A model generated the notes under the pieces. That model saw only the letters and a list, made by a program, of their open reading frames with translations, did not search any database and was not told where the DNA came from. Positions 45,301 through 57,059 of a stretch of DNA of 64,000 nucleotides are shown piece by piece (positions within the stretch are counted from its first letter, which is position 1; each line of letters starts with the position of its first letter). The DNA is from Ephemerocybe angulata (taxonomy: Eukaryota; Basidiomycota; Agaricomycetes; Agaricales; Psathyrellaceae): contig JAACJK010000111.1 in the NCBI GenBank assembly GCA_013368325.1, positions 620,001 to 684,000 of the forward strand. Direction: 5' to 3'. The position numbers were made by a program, and so were the translations under genes.

Positions 45301-47548
45301 CAGCGAAAGGAGGCGCGGGAGGCGATCAAAGAGCAAGGGGGTGACTGTCAGGCAATCGCAGATGACCTGCGCAAGAAGCAGGAAGGAGATGCGCGATGGA
45401 GATTCGAGGTTTCGATCTCGCGTGACGGTTCTGGAATCGTTGATGGTGTTTTCTGGCAGAGTCCTATTCAGTGCGAGCTCGCTGACCGTTACGGCGACGT
45501 CTTGATTTTCGACTCGGCCTACAACCGCAACAACGCAGGATTTCCGCTCAGCATTGGGATTGTAATCGACGGCTTCTGTCACTCCCGCAATGTCTTCTAC
45601 GCGCTGACGGCAACTGAGACTTCCGAGCAAGTGAAATGGATTCTCCAGTGCTACCTTCGTTCTGCCAAGCGACCTCCCACCACCTTCATGTCCGATCGAC
45701 ATGGCACACTCCTCATTGTTATCCCTATCGTCCTTCCTCTCACCGACCACTTGTTTTGCTTATCGCATCTCCTTTCCAATATCGACCAGAACCTTCGAAG
45801 GGCTATCGGCGGGCGTTGGGCTGAGTTTATGGACAAGTTTTGGAAGGCTTACAGAGCTGTCTCCCCCGAGATGTTCACAGAGCGCTGGGAGGCACTCGTC
45901 GCGAGCTTCCCTGAAGCGGCAGCTTATCTAACCAACGAGTTATGGCCGTGCCGTGAACGATGGGCGTGGACTTTCGTCGCTCACAAGTTCACTGTTGGAA
46001 GCCGCACCAATGGGCGAGTGGAGAGTGAGAATCGGGTTTCGAAGTCATGGTCGGGAGCGAAGACTTCTTTGTATCAGCTCTACGCCGCGACCAACAAGAG
46101 AACCGATGGTCAATCCCTCAAGGATATGTGCACTGTTAGAGATGTACGTCCTTTCATATGGCTTTACATTTCTTCCCCACCCCGGCTCACACCACCATGT
46201 AGTCCTCACGTCAGAAGCACCCCTCTCAGATTGAGACCGTATTTCCAGGGCCACTTTCCGTCATTCGGAAGCATGTAGGCCCCTTCGGTCTCCAGATTTG
46301 CTTCAGGGAAATGGAGTCGAGTCTGTATTACACGGTCGAAGCTCTCCAGATTCCCGCAGGATTTCGTTATTGGGTGCGTTAAATCTCTCTATAGTGTGAA
46401 TTATTTCTTGCACTGACCTCAATTTCGTTGTAGACCGAAGATGCAATAATAGAAGCCTCAACCGGATTTGAATGGGAGAAAGGCGAGGAAAATGTGAGTA
46501 TTATACATTCGCTCCATCGTAATATTTAAAAATCGTAACTCACATTCTGCTCATACCAGCGTATGAGCAATCTCTACGAGAACGACGGCGCGCATATTGG
46601 CAGCAAGTGGTTGCTTCGACTGGTGGTCAACCAAGGGCTCCGTGTGACTATGGTTCTCCGTGTCTCCCATCTGGGTACTGGAAAAACGCACATCCTCGCG
46701 TTTATGGACAACCAGACCTATGTTTGTGACTGCACAATGGGTTTAAGTCTCGGGCTTCCTTGCCGCCATTATTTCCACGTTCTTTCGAGCACTGGTAATC
46801 TGCGCTTTCACTTATCTGTTATCAACCGTCGGTGAGTCCACTTGAGATACTCTATATTCCTACTGCCAACTGACCCGATAATTTCATTCAGTTGGTTTCA
46901 AAACCACGATCTTGATATTAACTCAGTTCCATCCGTCACCGCACGCGAGGCTGACCTCTCCCGCATCTCGTCTCGAGCTCAACCCGTGCCATTGGCAAAC
47001 AATAGCCAAACAAACGACGAGAAGCCTCCAGTTGCGCCCTCCATTACTCACCGAAGTGCTGTCATTGCCAGCAATCCCCTCTACCACCCATTCGGTAACG
47101 ACAGCAGACCTCCGCCGACCCAAACTCTGCCAGCTCGAGAAGTCTACCACGAAACTTCAGCATTGGTTCGTTCTCTCGCCAAATCAGTCCGTACGGAGGA
47201 GGAATTAGACCGCTTAAAGACGAAATTAATACAGATTTCGTGAGTCTTTTTTAGCATGTTTATCCTTAGCCAAGTCTGACATACGCTTTGTGCGGCAATC
47301 ACAGGAACGGTCAAAGCGATTCAGACGACTCGGATAGTGAGTCGCGTCTGAAAGATCCGCCTGTTCTCAATGCCAAGGGACGTCCTTTGTCCACACGGCT
47401 TACCGGGCCAACTGAGGGACGGCCTCGAGGGGGAGGTGGCACTCGCAGTCGGGGTAATCGCGGTGAAGGAAGGAAGTGCGGAGTATGCAGAAAGGAGGGT
47501 CACACGAAAACCAAGTGTCCGAGGCTTCGCTCCTCTACACCTGAGTAG
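42328..47548 (+). CDS. Ulp1/C48 protease fused to MULE transposase
   Basis: Eight exons (42328-42669, 42744-43694, 44200-46143, 46203-46373, 46434-46493, 46560-46831, 46892-47239, 47305-47548) give 1443 aa, all in phase. Residues 265-340 hold a Ulp1-type triad: HHFTAFT (H269), YGDSMH (D286) and GSCGVASF (C333). Residues 585-589 (VIDLV, acidic context) resemble a SUMO-interaction motif. A WRKY-GCM1/FAR1-like zinc region spans about 680-735. The MULE core has IFDSAYN (D869), FMSDRHG (D930) and VESEN (E1039/E1041). A SWIM finger (CDC, nine residues, CRH) is at 1212-1226 and a CCHC knuckle at 1421-1434. The transposase should cut and integrate the element; the protease probably removes SUMO or a SUMO-like tag. 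Start chosen as the first ATG. Confidence 0.88.
43752..44191. mobile_element. Nested 440-bp MITE inside intron 2 of the MULE gene
   Basis: The termini are imperfect inverted repeats (ACAAGGGTGGGCCGGTCTT left, inverse of AAGACCAGCCCACCCTTGT right, one mismatch in 19). The element is flanked by a direct ATTCTC at 43746-43751 and 44192-44197. Without it the intron would be 59 nt, normal for this genome. An internal direct repeat (TGAACCAACCACC) occurs near both ends, and GAGTTCAATTCCC at about 43937 resembles a pol III B box. No ORF of note. It inserted a few bases before the 3' splice AG and duplicated that tract. Confidence 0.85.
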
Positions 47549-47931
47549 AAGTATTACCAGTTTATTGTAATTTTTACAGTCTCAAGGCATACTACCATGG
47601 ATTGTAAACAATGAGTTCGAGTAAAATTGTCATAGACTTACACTTGGAGCGCCGCCGTGAGGACCAGTCATCTAGATGATAAGCGCGCACCCTGGATTTC
47701 ACGATTCCACGATGGCCGGACTTCGCTAAGACATAAAGATGGTTGTATAGGCTTTATATATACTCAATAAACATAACTATTGCGCTTAAATGACTTCCGA
47801 AACGACCGTAGCCTCAGGGAGTTGGAAATATCGTAGAGGGCGGCGCCGCGAGCTCCTTCGCCCGCCCAGTTCCCAAAATGGCCCATCACCGAGGCTCCGG
47901 CCGCTCATCAAATGTTCTCCGTAGGGCGCGC

Positions 47932-48005
47932 ACCGGGTTGCCCAATACGTAGTTGGGCAACCCCGGGTTGATGCCTCTCAACCGGGTTGCCCAACTGCTT
48001 TATCC
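47932..48005. repeat. Right terminal inverted repeat and subterminal copies
   Basis: The perfect 28-bp right terminus is 47978-48005. Additional direct and inverted CGGGTTGCCCAA copies lie at about 47933-47945 and 47952-47963, giving a cluster of potential transposase-binding sites. Confidence 0.9.
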
Positions 48006-48014
48006 AAAATCCCA
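48006..48014. repeat. Right 9-bp target site duplication of the MULE
   Basis: AAAATCCCA, identical to 41442-41450. Confidence 0.92.
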
Positions 48015-49271
48015 GGCGGTCACAGTGCAGTAAACGGTTTCATGTTTACGACGGGTAGAGAAGGACGACTCACACATGTTGCGAAGCGTCTGGGTACAGG
48101 TGTGTCGCATATTCGTGACTTCCGCGAATTCGGGGTTGCCCCGTTGGGCATCCACTGCCAGTGCTTTCTCGGTTCCAAACGAGGATCTCAGGCTATCTCA
48201 GGTGCGCAATCGAAAATAAGCCTGGGCTGCCTAGCTTCTTGGGCGCTACCACAGAATGTCACATATATTGATGTTTCGTCTAGGTATGTGTCCCCTGCTC
48301 CTGAGTAATTCGCACTGGATGCGAACCCCATCTCCAGATTGCAGTGTAGTCCCTGTGCTCGATGGGATTCTTTCTTGGACCTTTGAGCTAGCTCCAAAGG
48401 TTCTAGGTTCATCGGAACGATCTTCCGAATGTCAGGCCGGCACTACTTATTGCACTCCTTTGTTGACCACGTTCGGAGCGACTGTGAGATGGGTTTGGGG
48501 ATCGGACCTTGACCGGGACCGCTCAGTGGAGTACAAATACCGTTGAGTAACTCTTATCTTTCTTGACTCCACTATCGCAAGAAGCGCCAGCTGTGTGTGG
48601 CCAGCGCACCATGCAACTTGCTTGTCGAAGGGTGCATGGGAGCGTATATCGTAAACGGTTGCACACAGATTATCGAGACATTGACAATCCATGGAGGAGC
48701 TAGACTTTCAGGTGATCGCTTCGAGGCCTCCGCATGCTTTGCACCTGAAATTTCTGTATCGCTGCCCTCCGACGCTGTGAAAACCTCGTTCTCTGTCTTT
48801 CGTTCACACCGTTGCGCGGACCACGGATTTATCATGGAAATAGAAGGGGGTTGCAGATGCTGGGAATCGTCGTTCACCGTTTCATAACCAGACAGTTGAA
48901 GCGGGTGAGAGTATCATTTAGAAGCATTATAGGCCCACAGGCTCGAACCTTGCTCCCTGCCCAAGCTTACAACACAGTACACGCGCCTCTCCTCAAGGAC
49001 ACATGCACGCGCCGACGGGCGCTTCTCGAGCAGCGCGAAGCCATCAGTCAATCAACGATACAATTCGGCTTGACCTTGAAGGTTTCAATTGTCGATAGAG
49101 CATTTAGTATTCTTTAGCTGCTGGGTATAATTGAGAAGTATAAGATTATAAGAAGTCTATGATACCGCTAACGCCTGATATCAAATTCAGCAACACTTCA
49201 ATGGTTAGAGATAGGATAGGACTTACTAGATTAGTGCTGGTACAGAGCTCGCTTTACTCGAGCTCGAGAAT
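48015..49271. other. Right flank of the MULE, no supported gene
   Basis: Several ORFs below 105 codons on both strands; none has a domain, a credible intron or a convincing start. Nothing else seen. Confidence 0.4.
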
Positions 49272-50267
49272 TCACGGCTTCTCCTTGAAGGGTTTCTGAG
49301 CAACACAAGTGAAGAGGCGAATCTCACTTTCGTATTGATCGTACTCCTTCTCCAAGCCCTTGACCATCAAATCGTACTCCTGCTTAGAAGAGACGACCCC
49401 GAATCCTCCAGCCTTGATAACCTCCGACTTCATGACTTTCGTCAACGCCAGCATCCGGCCCTTGTACGTCTGGCCCTGCGACCCATGGCCTGCCCCACAC
49501 CGCCCTTGGCTCTCTTCAACCTTGACGTTCACAAACCCAGCAGCAGTCAAATGAAATTCGAGGTGTAAGGGGATATCAAGGTCAAGGCCTCGTGTCTGGG
49601 AGATAGCATAGAAGATGGCCTTCTGCTTTGTTCCAAATTCCCCTGGAGGGAATGCTGGATATATTTCGCCCACCTGTACCCACCCTCCGGGCTTGACAAC
49701 GCGATGCAGCTCAGACAACGCAGATTTCCATTCTGGGAGGGTTAAGGAGAGGGAGAGAAATCTTTGGTGGGCAAAGGCGAAGTAGTCCTCCCATGAGAAG
49801 GGGAGTGCTGTTGCAGGACATGTTGAAAACGAGACGTTCGAGGGATGTTGTTTTGGAAAGTGGCGGGATGATCGGTCGACACCGTGGAGTGATACGGTCT
49901 TGGGAACTTGCGTCGCGACGTCGAGCATCCAGAAACCTGTGAATGCTTACTAGGACTGTAATGCGAACGAATATGACTATCTTACCACCACCCGTGGCGA
50001 CCTCCAGGATACGCTCATTCGGAGCGAAGGTTATTGGCGCGAAAATCGATTTATTTCCGATGAGACGTTGATACGTCTGGTATTGTAGAAGCATCCTATC
50101 ATGAAACGATTGAGAAAGGGATTCCAGCTAATCGACAGGCCAACTCACAGGTGCTTCTCTGCTTTTCGTATGCCAGGCAGGAACTTCTTCGTATCAAAGG
50201 ATTTCTTCGACCGTTTCTCTGCCGAAGTGCCAAAGTCATAATCACCTAGCAAGGCGAGGTCGTCCAT
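49272..50267 (-). CDS. SAM-dependent methyltransferase
   Basis: Exons 50267-50149, 50095-49986 and 49936-49272 give 297 aa, the usual size for class I fungal methyltransferases. Motif I is split by an intron: RILEVATGGG joined to FWMLDVA (residues 68-84). An acidic strand end (HGVDRS) follows, then LPFSWEDYFAFAHQRFLSL and the post-motif segment LHRVVKPGGWVQVGE, which is typical of the family. The substrate is not predictable; LaeA-like and secondary-metabolite or quinone methyltransferases share this layout. It is probably cytosolic, with no signal peptide. A longer in-frame start at 50384 exists, but the ATG at 50267 (MDDLALLGDYDFG) fits the family better. Confidence 0.82.
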
Positions 50268-51193
50268 GGGGAAAGTCAGAGGAAGAGAGCAGGTTGCGAC
50301 CTTCTTTGTGTTAGCGACCTTTATAAAGCGTGTCACCTTCCGGACTCTGTGCGGCAATCTGATTAATCGAAATGTCACCGGCACGCAGCTGGTAACGCGG
50401 GTAAGAGGTCGATAGGCGGCTCAGTCATTGAGTCAACGTCATGTCATTTATCGCGGACATGAGAAGGCGAACTAGGAGGCCGGGGCACGCGTAAATCTGC
50501 TTAATCTCGGCTCCCATAATTAAAAAGGGGAGGTATCCGGCCTTTCAGAAAGCACTAGAGGTAACTAGAGTGTCTGAGAGGGTGTGCGTTAACGTCTGCT
50601 TGAGCAGCTGAGCAAGAGCTTGCCCCACCTTTCAGACATCGCGAAGGAAATGATGTGCTGTCGTACTGTGGAGTCTTACATGGTAATAAATCCATAGACC
50701 GGTGACATTGGAGGGTGATAGAGAACTGCAAGGAGTTAGCATGGTAGGTAGTGCAAGAGAGGACGACTGAAAGGTGCCTTAGAGACGTGGCGAATTGCCT
50801 TTTCCCGCTGTGTGTGTTACGAGGAAGAATTTACGTCGATTGCGCGTCGAGAGGCAACGACTTCGACAGTGGAACACAAAAGAAGTACCTATTCTGATAT
50901 TCGTATCGTGAGAGCGGTATTTCAGAAGTTTAAGGAAGTAATTCCATGCTTTGAGCTGGTGTCAGCACATCACCTATCCATTGGAAACCCCAAGTTTGTG
51001 TGGGACTATGGGTGTGGGTACTGGGCAACTTCCGAAATCGTGCCAGTGGCTTTGGCGGGAAAGGCCATAAGTACTTAAAAGTTAAAGCTATTGCCCCCAT
51101 CAATAAGCAGAGACAAGCATACTGCACAGCCACCATGATCGGCTCCGTGAAGAAATTCTGACATTCTCCTTCGCTTGACCCTCCATCAGCAAA
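50268..51193. promoter_or_regulatory. Divergent intergenic region between methyltransferase and RSA4 genes
   Basis: About 925 bp separate the two ATGs, so both promoters must lie here. The short ORF at 50812-51078 has no support. No TATA box stands out near either start. Confidence 0.35.
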
Positions 51194-53267
51194 ATGGCGA
51201 CTAGATTACCCCCTCCAAAACGCCAAAAAACATACCACGGTGTCCCTGAACCGGCTCCAGAGGCCCCTAAACCATCACCGAATATCGTTGTTCAATTCGT
51301 CTCCGAGGAGGATGGAAGTTCACTATGCCCAGCAGTCAATATACCGGCCAATCTAACGAGAGAAAACCTTGAATCTCTTCTCAACAAACTGTCGACGAAG
51401 GTGCGTAGAGCGACTATGTGTCTCAACGATCTACTTAACTTACTATAGGATGAAGACCCAGTCCCATTCTCGTTCCATGTAAATCTGCCTGAGAGCAAAA
51501 CCGCACCTGCGGGCGCCAACACGAGGATTGTAATCGCGAGCTCGATTGAAAAGGATGTTCTCGAACATCCATCGGAGGATTTCACGCCGGAGGATGTCAT
51601 TGTTATACATTGTGCACCGCAGAGCGTCTTCAGGGTGCGACCAGCAACCCGATGCTCTTCGACCCTAACCGGTGAGCACCATTTCCTTATATCCTTTCTT
51701 AAGCCATGGTACTTTCGGTCTTTAGCTGCGTTATCTTCCTCCATATGGGCTGGGAAGCTCCAGATGTGAGGAAGAGTTACGAATTGAATAATGAACACCC
51801 TTCTTCGCCTCCGAACTCCCCTCCGTTGGCTGTATCACTTTCTTCGTCTCTCCCATTTTGACTTTGACCCCTACGAAAACTGTAACTACTATGTACTAAC
51901 TCGTGGATTAGGTCATGCGTCGCCTATCCTTTGCGCAGCGTTTTCACCGACAGGGAACCTGCTCGCCACCGGCTCAGGCGACATGAACGTCCGACTCTGG
52001 GACCTCAATACAGAGCTGCCATCGCACACCTTGTCTGGACATGCCGGATGGGTTCTATGCGTGGAATGGGAGGCGATGGAGCGGAAACTTGCCAGTGGTG
52101 GCCACGATGGACGGGTAAGCCGGCATTCCTCTCCAACATATCTATCTAAGAAAGCTAATACCACTACAGGTCCGTCTATGGGATCCGGCTACTGGCCAAC
52201 CCCTCGGAGACGCTCTCCGAGGTCACACAAAATGGATCATGTCGCTTGCATGGGAGCCGATACATATGTGCGTGCAGTCTCCAAGTATTCGATCCCGACT
52301 GACAGACAATCAGCAACGCAACATCTCCTCGCCTTGCCTCTGCCTCGAAAGATGGCACTGTCCGGGTATGGGACACCGCCCTCCGCCGTCTGGAGTATAC
52401 TCTCGGAGGCCACAGTGCAAGCGTTAACATCGTCAAGTGGGGTGGATCCGGGGGATCCAAGGGGGCCCTGTACACGGCGAGCAGCGATCGCACCGTGCGG
52501 GTGTGGGACGCCGAGCAGGGCCGGCCTATAATGACGCTCAAGGACCACGCCCATTGGGTGACGACGCTCACCCTCAACACGGACTTCATCCTGCGCACGG
52601 GGCCGTTCGACCACAAGGGCAAGAAACCTGCGAGCGAAGAGGAGGCGCAGGCGCTGGCGAAGGCGCGATTCGACAATTTCCTCAAGTCGACGCCGGAGTT
52701 GCTTATCTCGGGCTCTGACGACCATACCTTGTTTCTCTGGTCGCTCTTCCCGTCGGCGTCTCCCGCATCGGTGGAGGCGGATAAAAGGAGCTCTGTTTCG
52801 AAACCCCTCACGCGGCTGACGGGCCACCAGAAGCAGATCTCGCATGTTGTGTTCTCGCCTGACGGTCGGTGGGCGGCATCTGCGGCTTGGGATAGCAGTG
52901 TCAGGATTTGGGAGGGCCGGACGGGCAAGTTCGTTGCGACGCTGAGGGGCCACGTTGGCCCTGTGTACAGGGTGGCTTGGAGTGCAGATTCGCGGTTATT
53001 GATCAGCGCTAGCAAGGATAGCACCTTGAAGGTACGTTATTTGTCGTCCGCGTCGAATACGCTGCTGACAGGCCCGGTAGATTTGGGATTTGAAGACGTA
53101 CAAAATCAAGACCGACCTGCCAGGGCACACTGATGAGGTGTATTGTGTTGACTTTGTCGCTGACAAGGTTGTCAGTGGAGGTCGTGATAAGACGGTTAAG
53201 ATGTGAGTTGACTTTGCTTCCAGGCACTCGAATTGATCTGACTCGTTCCTGCAGCTGGAAGAACTGA
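51194..53267 (+). CDS. RSA4: Ribosome assembly protein 4 (Rsa4/Notchless, WD40)
   Basis: Seven exons (51194-51400, 51449-51671, 51912-52114, 52170-52267, 52314-53031, 53081-53202, 53255-53267) give 527 aa, matching the family length of about 515. The N-terminal NLE/ubiquitin-like domain (VQFVSEEDG, ANLTRENLESLLN, DPVPFSFHV) precedes eight WD repeats (VRLWD, VRVWD, LFLWS, VRIWE, and a final IWKN). The N-terminal domain is known to bind the MIDAS domain of Rea1/midasin, which releases Rsa4 from pre-60S particles in the nucleolus and nucleus. The 240-nt intron 2 is unusually long for this genome. The last exon codes only four residues and the stop. Strongly supported housekeeping gene. Confidence 0.95.
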
Positions 53268-54045
53268 GGGTCCTCCACATTTCACAGCGTCTCTACACTT
53301 TTTGACACCCGTTGTCACTACCACTCAAAAATTGACCACTGTTGGCCATGTATATCTTCCTGTTTCATATCTGTTTGGTCGAGAGACTATCACAAGGTAT
53401 GGATGCCCCTCCTTGACTTGAGATGGGGGTAATGGTGAGCGGAAAGGCTCAACTAGAGGCGGGTTGACGAGACTGGGTAATGCTCTGTCCGACTCGGGGG
53501 ACTTCCCCCCAACTTCCATCCGTGCCGGGACATCAAGTACAAGATGGACAGCCAGGATGACCCAAGGCGAGAAGACGCAATGGGCTTCACTGGGCAGACT
53601 GATCGGCCCATAGAACCAGAATGGATTTGGGATCATGGTTCTGAGGGGTACATTTATCACTTATCCGGACTTTCCTGTGTCAGTGCCATCCGTCTGGTGG
53701 ATGGAAGGATAGATATCATGTCACTGAACGTTCACGGCGTTAGTTACTCACCCTCCATCTAGCTTAAACTGCAGTACCTTGCGCCTATGAGGGCCTCAGA
53801 GCACACTGTGACTATCTGTGGCTGCTTCCAGATCGCTATCTAGCTGGTTCCAATCCCGCTGTATTGCTCGTCCTGTGAAACGCAAGCACTCCCAAGCAAG
53901 GCTTCCATCTTAATTCACACCAGATGGCAGATTGGCGTTCGTTCAGAGCGGTTAATTGCCTCACGGATGATCACTTTACCCAACCAAATTTGATTTAATA
54001 GCGAGAACGCCTTGCAAGTTCCTCAAGCCCTCAACCTCAAGTAGG
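53268..54045. other. Intergenic region with no supported gene
   Basis: Short ORFs only, including 53544-53762 (+), which has no domain or splice support. It contains the RSA4 3' region and the 5' region of the next gene. Confidence 0.4.
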
Positions 54046-54609
54046 ATGCTTCTCCAGCGTGCTGCCGCAATCTTATCCTTCTCGATCGTCGCTTTGGTTT
54101 CCTCCGCATTCGCCAGGCCTCTCACTGGCCGTGTGTGTAACCCCAACGCACCTTTGAAGGGCCTCCAGGATGCCCAGCAAGCAGCGATCGAAGACTACGG
54201 CCACATTATCCTCGAGTTGAAGGACCCGCAGGCCGCTTTTGACAAGTACATACCAGGGTAAAACCTCCATCCCTACTTCCACCGCTCGCCGTTCGAGCTC
54301 ACCTCGAAGAATAGAGGGTACTTTCAGCACTCTGCCGGAATCGCAAGATCGGGGCGTCAACCAACGCTCGACTTCCTCATCCCCCTCTTCACAGCTCCCG
54401 GCGTTTCTGTTTATCACCTTCGGGTGTTCGCAAGCAAGGGTTATGGCTTTCTACACTACAAATTGGATTTGCGGGGAGGAAGAGAGGCGGGTGGAACGAG
54501 TCTCGCCGTTATTGATATCTTCAAATTCCAGGGGACTTGCATTGTTGAGCATTGGGATGCATTACAGGAGATTACAGGCACTGAAGTCAATCCAAATGCG
54601 TACTTCTGA
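54046..54609 (+). CDS. Secreted SnoaL/NTF2-like protein
   Basis: Exons 54046-54257 and 54315-54609 give 168 aa. Residues 1-23 form a signal peptide (FSIVALVSSAFA followed by RPL). The mature part follows the SnoaL-like pattern of small fungal proteins: FDKYIPG-GYFQHSAG, TLDFLIPLF, then AVIDIFKFQGTCIVEHWDALQ, which contains the conserved EHWD near the end. SnoaL-like folds are small alpha+beta cones that act as cyclases or isomerases; many fungal secreted members have no known substrate. The acceptor was placed at AATAG|AGGG because only it joins the two halves in frame. Confidence 0.8.
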
Positions 54610-55290
54610 TAGAGAAAATCTTTATACTCAGGTTAATATTGAAGTTGGTCTTGGGGAGCCTGTGAGCTATATTATCAGTGTAAACCTTGACTCTGGCCTG
54701 TCGTCGTTCGAGCCAATCCGAGTCGTCGTCGTCGTCGTCGCTGCCTGCCCTAGGACCGTGCGCGCTTAAGCTCTCGGGACTTGCCGAAGAACATTTGGCC
54801 TATTTCGGCTTTACCCAGGCTTTCAATACCCCTGTGTGTTAAGCTTGAACTTCGACCACAACGTGCCAGCCAATTCTCGACTCAAAGGGTAGCACCGGCG
54901 ACATTTACAGCACACATTCTAATTAGTTTGCATGGAAGCTCTGAGAACCGTAAGAATCGAAGGGGCACTGGTTTCTATTGTTCTAGGTACATTTGTTTCT
55001 CACCGGGACCCACAGCTTGCTAACAACCCCTTCATCTATGTCAAGGTCATTTGAATGTTTAGAATGTTCAGAAGAAGGGAGCTGTTTAGAATATCAGTGC
55101 ACCCACAGCAATATATCTTCTTCTGACCCGACTCGCGCGTCGCTCGCTTTCCAGGATTCTGTCGAAACTGTAGTTCTGGTATTTCAGATGACCTGCGACG
55201 GCGACGGATCCTGTCTGGCATCCTTCCTTTCTTTCTCCCCAGCATCAGCATCTCCTTCGCTTCCGCCAGGCTCCCCGCAGCTCTAAACCT
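54610..55290. other. Intergenic region with a GTC microsatellite
   Basis: A (GTC)n run lies at about 54724-54745. Small ORFs only. No gene called. Confidence 0.4.
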
Positions 55291-57059
55291 ATGGGGCACA
55301 TTCTACCAGGAGCTCGCAATGTTAGCGTCAACGAACTTGGCTATAACGACGTCGCGGGCAACCTGTATTCTTCAACGATCAACATATACACTCAGTCCAC
55401 GCCTTCCACGCCTCCCCGCAGTCTCTTCTTGGAAATATGGGGTCGCTTGGGCCTACCTGGCCTCCGAACTGGAAATCATGCTGGTGGATCAGAGAGTTCA
55501 ACGGTAGCCAGCACCGATTCCCAAAGTGAATCAGACTTACTGGAGCCCAGTGAAGTTACCACCGTACGCATTCTTGCTCTCCCATTTAGCGAGCAACTAA
55601 CAGATGGCCGACACCGCTTAGAGCCCCGTAGAAGAGCTGAATCCTCCATCCGTCACCAGGCTCACAACTCCCCAGGTCTACGTTTACAGCATGCTGAATT
55701 CTGGGCACGGACTGGCGTGCTGGAAGCCGCAGCCTTGGAAAACTGCCCCTCCAAAGACCTTTCGGAATCGCCGTGAAGAATGGGGTGCAAAGCCAGGAGA
55801 TGTGGGTATCTACCGCATCGAGGACGGGTTCAAGAGATTATTCAATATCTGGGACGACGAGGACGCAATTCAGAATACAGCGAAGGCATCATTTTTCACC
55901 GGTCCCGTACCTGACCCGCGGAAAGATAGCGAGGCGTATTACAACGAGACGCGAGTTTGAGCAGGGCGATACTGTAACTCATGGTGCTACTTCTGTGGTT
56001 CATGAAGGACCGGGACCGAATGGAAGGTGAGTTGCTGTTTACTAAAAGGTCGTTTGACTTAGCCTCCAACGTTGCTGGATAGGGTCGAGAGGTTTGAGTT
56101 CACCTGTCCAAGCCATGCCGAGCAAGGGGCGATATTAGCGCTGACATCGCCTGGGACTTTAAACGAGGTCCAAAACCAAGAAAAATTGCGTGACCACATC
56201 TGCAACTACGCTGAACTCTTCTACAACCACGCCAACATGCTACAGCAGCTCGGCAGCGATGAGTCGCTTTACATCGTCACTGTCAGTATAAAGAGCAGGG
56301 ATTGGGGCATCGCTGCTTTCCGCGACCACATGTTTGCGCCAGACAACGTGCTAATCCTTGCACAAAGGAATTGTTGGGACCGAGGTTATAGGTGGACGCA
56401 CAGGGGAAGCGCAGAGGCGCGATATGGAGTCAGTGAGAGTACGCTTGCAGACGAATGCCTTTTTCTACGGGGGTTCAAGTTGGACTTCTCGGCTCCTTTC
56501 CGTACACGGATGAAGTCCCAGTCTCTCAGCCTTGGTCTGGAGGAGGATGAAGCTCATGACCAGGATGCGGGCTACCGTACCCGGGGTGAAAACGACGAAG
56601 CTGGAGATACCAAAACTGGGGACTCGGACGGGCTGAACCGAGATTCAAATTCTGCAGGCCGATCTGGTTCTCCTTGCATCAATACGCCCGTCGAATCGTC
56701 GATGCTAGCGACTCATCCTGGCGAAGTGCGGGTCAACCGCTTCCATGATAGCCCAGGATACGGCGATGTAAGTCCCGCACCCTCAGGTGATTGATCTCGC
56801 TCAACCATCCATTATTTGCTCTCTAGACTTTACACCCTTGCGACGTGATAACCAAGTACCTCCTTACTCAGGTAGAAACCGTTTTTTCTCTCTGTTTCTA
56901 TTCCAGAATACTCATGGCTCTGCATAGACTGGCGCCGACTTTGCCCTATCACATGATGACGACTGGCGGCATCTCAATGCTTTTCAAAAGTACAATCGTG
57001 TACCGACTGGGGATTCTTCAGGTTGGAACGACATTCAAACCGATATACAATCCGGCTAA
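55291..57059 (+). CDS. Agaricomycete orphan protein (unknown function)
   Basis: Proposed exons are 55291-55563, 55676-55906, 55965-56026, 56083-56767, 56827-56871 and 56928-57059 (475 aa, in phase). From memory of agaricomycete genomes the layout recalls a widespread uncharacterised family: GDVGIYRIEDGFKRLFNI, FEFTCPSHAEQGAILAL, SLYIVTVSIKSRDWGIAAF, YRWTHRGSAEARYG, and a final LSHDDDW. The first exon (LPGARNVSVNELGYNDVAGNLY) resembles the leader often found at the start of fungal NACHT-type proteins; its join to exon two is the least certain part. An acidic Glu/Asp/Gly/Ser linker lies in exon four. No signal peptide or enzyme motif. Confidence 0.62.

Larger units (their letters stand above)
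41451..48005 (+). mobile_element. Intact Mutator-like (MULE) transposon carrying a Ulp1-transposase gene
   Basis: The 6555-bp element is bounded by perfect 28-bp inverted repeats starting GGATAAAGCAGTTGGGCAAC and by an exact 9-bp target duplication. It contains 877 bp of 5' noncoding DNA, one gene of 1443 codons and 457 bp of 3' noncoding DNA. GGGTTGCCCAA-type subterminal copies lie at both ends and could be transposase-binding sites. Perfect ends and an open catalytic frame suggest recent movement. A smaller element is nested in the gene's second intron. Removing one target copy plus the element leaves a continuous flanking sequence with no recognised gene. Confidence 0.93.

Noticed and set aside
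44935..45750. 271-aa minus-strand ORF in the MULE
   Set aside because: Antisense to the transposase exon; no domain.
48014..48310. Host gene interrupted by the MULE
   Set aside because: Joining the flanks across the target duplication gives no recognisable protein or splice pattern.
52176..53024. Long minus-strand ORFs over RSA4
   Set aside because: Antisense shadows of the GC-rich WD40 exon.
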